Shown piece by piece: positions 58,901-64,000 of a DNA stretch of 64,000 nucleotides (the stretch's first letter is position 1; each line of letters opens with the position of its first letter). The DNA is from Ectocarpus siliculosus. Its lineage: Eukaryota > Sar > Phaeophyceae > Ectocarpales > Ectocarpaceae. The position numbers and the translations under genes were made by a program. The notes beneath the pieces were generated by a model. It saw nothing but the letters and a program-made list of their open reading frames with translations. It had not been told where the DNA came from and did no database searches. The stretch is from positions 8,327,308-8,391,307 of the forward strand of contig FN649727.1 of the NCBI GenBank assembly GCA_000310025.1. Direction: 5' to 3'.

Positions 58901-61900
58901 AGGCCATTTGTCGGATACAACACGCTCGACTACCTCACTAAATTAGACGTGTTTCGTCCAATGCCTGGTATCTCACGTTTTGACAAATCTTGGTGTTGGC
59001 TTCATCACACGCTGTGCCAGTAGGGTCGACCGCACCCCCTCCCGTCACCGCTACCCTTTCGACACTTGGCAATATGGGCCTCTGTTAAAAATCGATCATC
59101 ACAGGTGATGAGGCTCGACCCGGGTTCTGCGGTGGAGACGTATCGGAGGGCTCTTGCCGTGGACAAGTCCTTGTCCAACGTCTGGTTCAACCTTGCTAAC
59201 GCTTACCTCAAGCTGGGGGAAGAAGAGGAGGCAGCAACATGGTAAATGGCGTTGTATTTGGTGCAACAATAACGTAGTAGTTGTTGGAGGCTGAGAGGTC
59301 CGCCTTGAAAAACTCTTACCCCGGCGCTGGGATGCACCCATGAGTTGGTGCTGTGCTATGCCACCGAGATGTTGGAACGGCAGCACCTGCTGGTCTCGTT
59401 GCTTGTATTTTGTGGGACCGTTGCTGCAACCCTGCGTGTGGCAGCCACGTTGGGGTTTGCGTCTTTTCGTTGCACCCGTTGTCCTGTCACTGTCACTGTC
59501 ACTGTCAACTCCACATTCTGCTTTGATGAACAATCGCCCATGCTACCGTCGACTCCTCGATCACAACTGCGAACGCATGGCAGTTCTTGCAACATAGAAG
59601 TACATCACCTGCGGAGTCACGCCCTTACCACCTATCCGTCCTCTCCTCAACCGCGATACAGCCTGAAGGAGAAACTCAGGCTGGATCCCGATCCAAACGC
59701 TGGAGTATCTGCCAGGTATTTGCTTGCTTCTCTCGAAGCGGACCCAGGGCGTCTGACCGAAAGCGATCAGGTATGGCAGCAGTAGCAGTAGCAGTAGCAG
59801 TAGCAGTAGCAATAGCAACAGTCGTAGCCGCTGTTGGCAACGAAAACGCTTCATACCACTACGTAGGCGCTCTGCTGGTGTCTGTCTGTAATAATTGGTA
59901 GCCTCGAAACCGACGAGTGGTTTGATGGAGAGCTCGAGTCCCGGCGTGTGTTTTTTTTCGTATTTCTCACCGAGCAGTATAGCGCGATCGTGACCGATTA
60001 TGTTTCGGCGATCGTGACCGATTATATTTCGGCGGAAGGGGACAACGAGAGCATGCATCGCAGAATGCAGAGGAAAGCTCCTGTATGCATGTAGCACCCC
60101 GGGTCAAAGCTCTTGAGTTAAGAGACGCGAGACCGCCGCGCTGTAGATGAAAAATGCGAGCCGTGGTGAATACCTGCCGCAGATTGACGGGGGGTACTAC
60201 CGGAAGGACGTAGGGAGGGGGTACGAGAAGGGCGTGAGGGGGGGGGGGGGGGGGGTGTATTCATAGTCGTGCATGCCGTAGTCATTAGACCATTGACCTC
60301 GCATCCCTACAAAGCCGGGAGGGAGCACGCCGGGTTCTCACCGGACCAGGAGGGGGGGGGGGGCGGTACGAGAAGGGCGTGCGTGTGGAATGATTTCGCG
60401 TCGTGCTGGTCGTGTCAGAGGCCTTTGCACCCAACACAACACCCTCACATCACGCTACCCCGATCGATCGATCGATCCGTAACGATTAACGCTGGTTGCA
60501 GCTGGCGTACGCGAGAGAGTTGTTCGACTACTACGCCCCCAAGTACGACGACCACATGCGGAAGAAGCTCCTGTACACCGGCCCTAGACTTCTCCGGAAG
60601 GTGAAATGGTGAATGCTTGTCGGGATCGCTCAAGGGTGTAAGGGAATCTTTTGTGTCGTCTACGTCCCGCAACTCAAGTCGGAATATTGCCGTGCTCGAA
60701 TTGACGTGGAACTTGAGCTTTACAACCAACACTTTCGGTCCTTCTGTAGTCGTGTGGCACCGCGTTGATTCTACGGAGCCCCTTATGTCTCCCGACTGGA
60801 TGGGTGGTCGAGTTTTGCATAGTGAAAACGTCGCCGTGGAGCCTGTCGTTGTATTTGTAAAAAGTGCTTGGCGTTATCATGGTGTTTTTTTTTGTGCGAC
60901 GCGTCAGAACGTCAGAACAGGGACAATGCATCTTGTATCTCACGTCGTAAAAGGCGGGAGTTGTGGGATGAGACATGTGAATCACTTGAATCCCTTCATT
61001 GAGTTTCTGTTGTCCCGGGCCTTACTCACGTCTCGCGTCTTCGGCTGTATCTGGGACCCGCCAAGATCAACTGTACATACCTGTACATGCCTACATCTGT
61101 GAGAAAACCTTTTTTCTCTGCCTATATCCTGGGATCCACATCTCCTCCTTTACGTATTGGATCCGTTATAGGTACTCCTCTTTCCACCCCCAACAGGACC
61201 CAGCATTGTTTTTTCTCTCAATACAAGTACATGTTTATTCTCTCATTTCTCCAGCCTGACGTCGCCATGCAAATTTCGCTGCCCCCTTCCCTTCCGGCCC
61301 TCTTGCGCTATTGCTCTTGGCTCCTCAGAACATGAAAGAGGTGTACAACGCCACCTTCCAGTCTTTCCCCGATGAGATCCAGTCCGCTCACAACGGTGAT
61401 GTGCTATCGTACCTCAACGGATCTCTCGACATCCTCGACCTCGGCTGTGGCACGGGCCTCATCGGCAGCTGGTTCAAGGACTACGCCAGGAAGCTGGTCG
61501 GGGTGGACATTTCGCCGACTATGCTGGACATGGCCACCAAGAAGGGGTGCTACCACGAGCTGAGAAGAGGGGTGAGGAGAATGGAGTTGCAAACCTCTGG
61601 GGACACGTTCCCTCATCCCTGGTGATTGGGATTTTGTGACTGGTGTTGGTGATTCCCCAGGTATGTTCCGTTTCTGATGGCTAAAGGGGTGTATCCAGTG
61701 TGTTGCTACATTTCGTCTGATTCTTCCATCTCTTCTCTTCTCAAGCGCGTTTGCCGGGAGGTGGTTCACCTTCGTCTTCTCAGTTAATATGCTCGACACT
61801 TGTCCCACGCCATGGTGTAACTGAAACGCACTATTTTATTTATATAATCGTACCAGTTATACTTCGTAGAAAATAGAATACTTACCCTCTTTTTTGTGAA

Positions 61901-63399
61901 GGGCGACAGGGAAGTTGCGAAGTTGCCGTTCTGTGTACTCCGAGAGAAGTGTATGTATCTGCTGCGACGCGAACGAAGAGCTGTTTGTGTACCTTGGGTT
62001 GAAGGTCGAGGGAGGGCTTCACATCTTATAACGTACGAGACTCGATGCACTGTGTTGTCATATGCATATGTGTTGTCCTCCGAGGATGGCGCGTATCTAC
62101 CATCACACTCCTCCGACCGCAGAAGTACAGGTCTTGTTTCTGATTGGCCTGCAAGGTTCCAATAGAAAGTAAAGGCCTTCATTGTGTGTGCAAACCTGTC
62201 CATATTTGAGATTTCGATTGGCAAATCAACCAGTAGAATGCATGACCCTTGTCCCAGCATGACTCCGATCAAACTCCCCCTTCTTTCCACCATACTTCGT
62301 CGCTTATTCCTCAGGACGTGAGGGCGTATCTCGCCGCGTCAGAGGAGCAGCAGTTCGACCTCGTTGTGGCAGCTGAGACGCTGCAGTACCTGGGGCCACT
62401 GGAAACTGTGGTGGCCGACGCCTCCAAGGTCTTGAAGCCAGGAGGGTACTTTTCGTTCACCGTGGATAGACGAAGAACGAACGAGGGGGAGGAACAAGAG
62501 GGAAGAGACGAGCAGGTGGGTCGGTTAAGGGGGGGAGATGTGGCACAGCAGTAGTCTGAGGGCTTCGTGGGTTCGTGACAACCGCACCTGGCTCGTTCGC
62601 TGGTACTTGCCTGAGGGGAGATTTAAGATTGGCGAAACACTGCAGGCGGTGGGTTCCTTGTGTACACACCGTGGTTTATGCAGGGGAAGGTGCACTAAAT
62701 ACTCATTGTTTCCGGCTAGTGCCATGTCACCTTGTGCACTATTACACTATCTTTGGCTCAAACTCGGTCTTCGTGCAAAAGTGCAGAGCAGCTATCATTG
62801 GAAGTAAGAGTGTGTGGAGGGAACCTTTGCATTCGGGCCACATTTCCCCAATACGTTTGGAGGACTATTCAATCTTCCTTCTATCAAACATTTCCCGCAA
62901 TAGTTATTGTAGGATTGAGCCCATTTCCGCCACGACAGTGTGTGGGGTAGACTCCCCCGGCAGGGGACATGTTCTCCTACACGATCACTTTGTGTTTTCG
63001 AAAAATATACACAACCTCAAAGAAAGACTACCCGCTGCTCGAGATAGGAATACCCCGTTGTAGATAATACCCCGTTCGGAGGGAGGTCTTGGAAGCCTAG
63101 TCTTACAGCTTTGACGTGTTGGTCAGCACGGACCATTGTAGCTCATTGTCTTGTTATTTTCTGTTCTGTCGCCTCTGCACCCCGGCGTCCGGGATTGCAC
63201 CCAGGGTCACGACGAAGATGACCCCGAGGAGGGCTACTCGTTGAAGACAGACGGCACGTACGCGTACTCCCGAGGTTACTTGGAGCGGTTAGCACGGCTT
63301 GGTGGCTACGAGATTGTGGTGTTGAAACGACACTCAACCATGGTGCAGAGAGGGGAAGCTGCCCCTGGGTACATGGGCGTGTTTCGAAAACCGGAGTAA
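55951..63399 (+). CDS. TPR-repeat and SAM-dependent methyltransferase fusion, plastid-type presequence
   Basis: Ten exons: 55951-56646, 57375-57638, 58173-58331, 58690-58803, 59105-59241, 59662-59770, 60502-60600, 61329-61571, 62315-62515 and 63205-63399, phase-consistent, 738 aa. Residues 1-26 form a hydrophobic presequence ending GEAFLFSG. Residues about 290-460 hold TPR units (AVDAYLKALE joined to LDPTRSEVFRGLGGAYQSQG; YRRALAVDKSLSNVWFNLAN). Residues 494-738 form a class I methyltransferase: ELFDYYAPKYDDHMRKKL, LDLGCGTG (562-569, SAM loop), VGVDIS (Asp586), FDLVVAAETLQYLG, VLKPGGYFSFTVD, YAYSRGYLERLA. This order matches bacterial predicted methyltransferases with TPR repeats (COG4976 type). 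Substrate unknown; the LGP-type methyl acceptor cannot be predicted. Intron 2 has a GC donor (GCACGT), required to join the TPR consensus. Confidence 0.88.
59776..59821 (+). repeat. (CAGTAG)n microsatellite
   Basis: About seven hexamer units in an intron of the TPR-methyltransferase gene, just after its sixth exon. Confidence 0.9.
59984..60031 (+). repeat. 24-bp tandem repeat, two copies
   Basis: GCGATCGTGACCGATTAT begins at 59984 and again at 60008, with one change in the following bases. Intronic. Confidence 0.85.
60220..60381 (+). repeat. Direct repeats around poly-G runs
   Basis: GGTACGAGAAGGGCGTG occurs at 60220-60236 and 60365-60381. Long G runs follow the first copy (about 60237-60255) and precede the second (about 60351-60363). 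Intronic; prone to slippage and to assembly error. Confidence 0.8.
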
Positions 63400-64000
63400 A
63401 GTTCAGCACTATTTAGCACGCTAGCACTCCTTGTTGGTACGAACATGGAGTATCTTTTTGTGACGTCACGGGCGGACTTGCGGAAAGACATTATTCCGAC
63501 CTGATCCTTTGTTCGAACTTGTTACCGGCGAGGCCGTTTCACTGTCACTGACGTAGAAAGTTGGTCGGCTTGTACCAGAATATGGATTCGCGCAAGGCAT
63601 GGGTTATTTTCACGAATTGACTCGGGCGTCGGAGTTCCTTGCGTTCTCTGCGAAACACGGCCGTAGTACGCCAAAGTCGACTAGACTGTTAATAGCCGAC
63701 ATACTTGTAGATAGACACACACCGTTCCGCACGAAAAGTCACAACAAGACGACGGGGGCCCGTAAACACGCCAACTGGGGTTTTCCAGCACCCGATGGAT
63801 TCCGCCAACTTCGACGGCTATTATATCGTAGCAAGAGCGAGAGGAGCAAACGCAGGTAGGTCGCAAGGAAAGGAAACGGCAAGGAAGGAAAGCAAACTCA
63901 GCCCAGCCAAGAAGTGCATGTACAACTTTGACTCACGATCTGGCATGCTGGTCGATGCTACAGGAGTAGAGCCAGGCGTGGTCGTGTTGACCGGGGGGAC
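63400..64000. other. No gene seen
   Basis: Downstream of the TPR-methyltransferase stop codon. Short unsupported frames only. Confidence 0.5.

Noticed and set aside
60465-60479. GATC-repeat run near the acceptor of a TPR-methyltransferase exon
   Set aside because: A short simple-sequence run without further context.
1-64000. CRISPR arrays, operons, ribosome binding sites, bacterial insertion sequences
   Set aside because: The window is intron-rich eukaryotic DNA. No regularly spaced repeats or bacterial gene organisation were seen.

Overview
This looks like nuclear DNA from a photosynthetic stramenopile, most likely a brown alga close to Ectocarpus or the kelps. That placement is inference. 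It rests on genes split into many short exons by long introns, on two proteins with an N-terminal hydrophobic stretch followed by an Ala/Gly-Phe junction of the stramenopile plastid presequence type, and on neighbouring genes that mostly alternate strand and often start close together. No organelle, rRNA or bacterial gene clusters are visible. There is one 100-base assembly gap at 11905-12004.

Layout. Positions 1-8455 hold a Cys-rich coding segment that runs off the left edge, then a multi-exon + strand gene whose C-terminal domain resembles KDZ-superfamily transposases. Positions 8456-13062 have no convincing gene but hold a 231-bp tandem duplication and a palindrome-rich foldback region around the gap. 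Then come: a glycosyltransferase-like gene (+, 13063-17563), with a second foldback element inserted in one intron and flanked by a target-site duplication; a small ankyrin plus fibronectin-III protein (-, 19093-21847); a phytanoyl-CoA dioxygenase family protein (+, 22188-24566); an unrecognised protein (-, 25459 to about 27739, 5' end not found); PELO, the ribosome-rescue factor Pelota/Dom34 (+, 29725-35645); a coiled-coil protein (-, 36799-39847); ribosomal protein uL13 (-, 40719-44917); Mediator subunit MED6 (+, 45182-49505); a plastid TatA/TatB-like translocase subunit (-, 51445-55717); and a fused TPR-methyltransferase with a plastid-type presequence (+, 55951-63399).

For most genes, exon joins were chosen by splice consensus, intron phase and alignment to remembered family sequences. 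PELO, uL13, MED6, the TatA/B-like gene, the dioxygenase, the ankyrin-FN3 gene and the TPR-methyltransferase all give unbroken frames with consistent phase at every join. The genes do not form an operon-like pathway. They mix housekeeping functions (translation quality control, ribosome, transcription) with plastid protein transport and lineage-specific proteins. Three start-to-start gaps of 233-340 bp look like shared divergent promoters.

The features most worth a second look are two GC-AG introns with the same GCACGT donor hexamer, the two foldback elements with palindromic minisatellite interiors, a strongly over-represented 10-mer (TACTGCTGTA), and the intron-rich KDZ-like gene. I did not find a clear-cut new molecular system.
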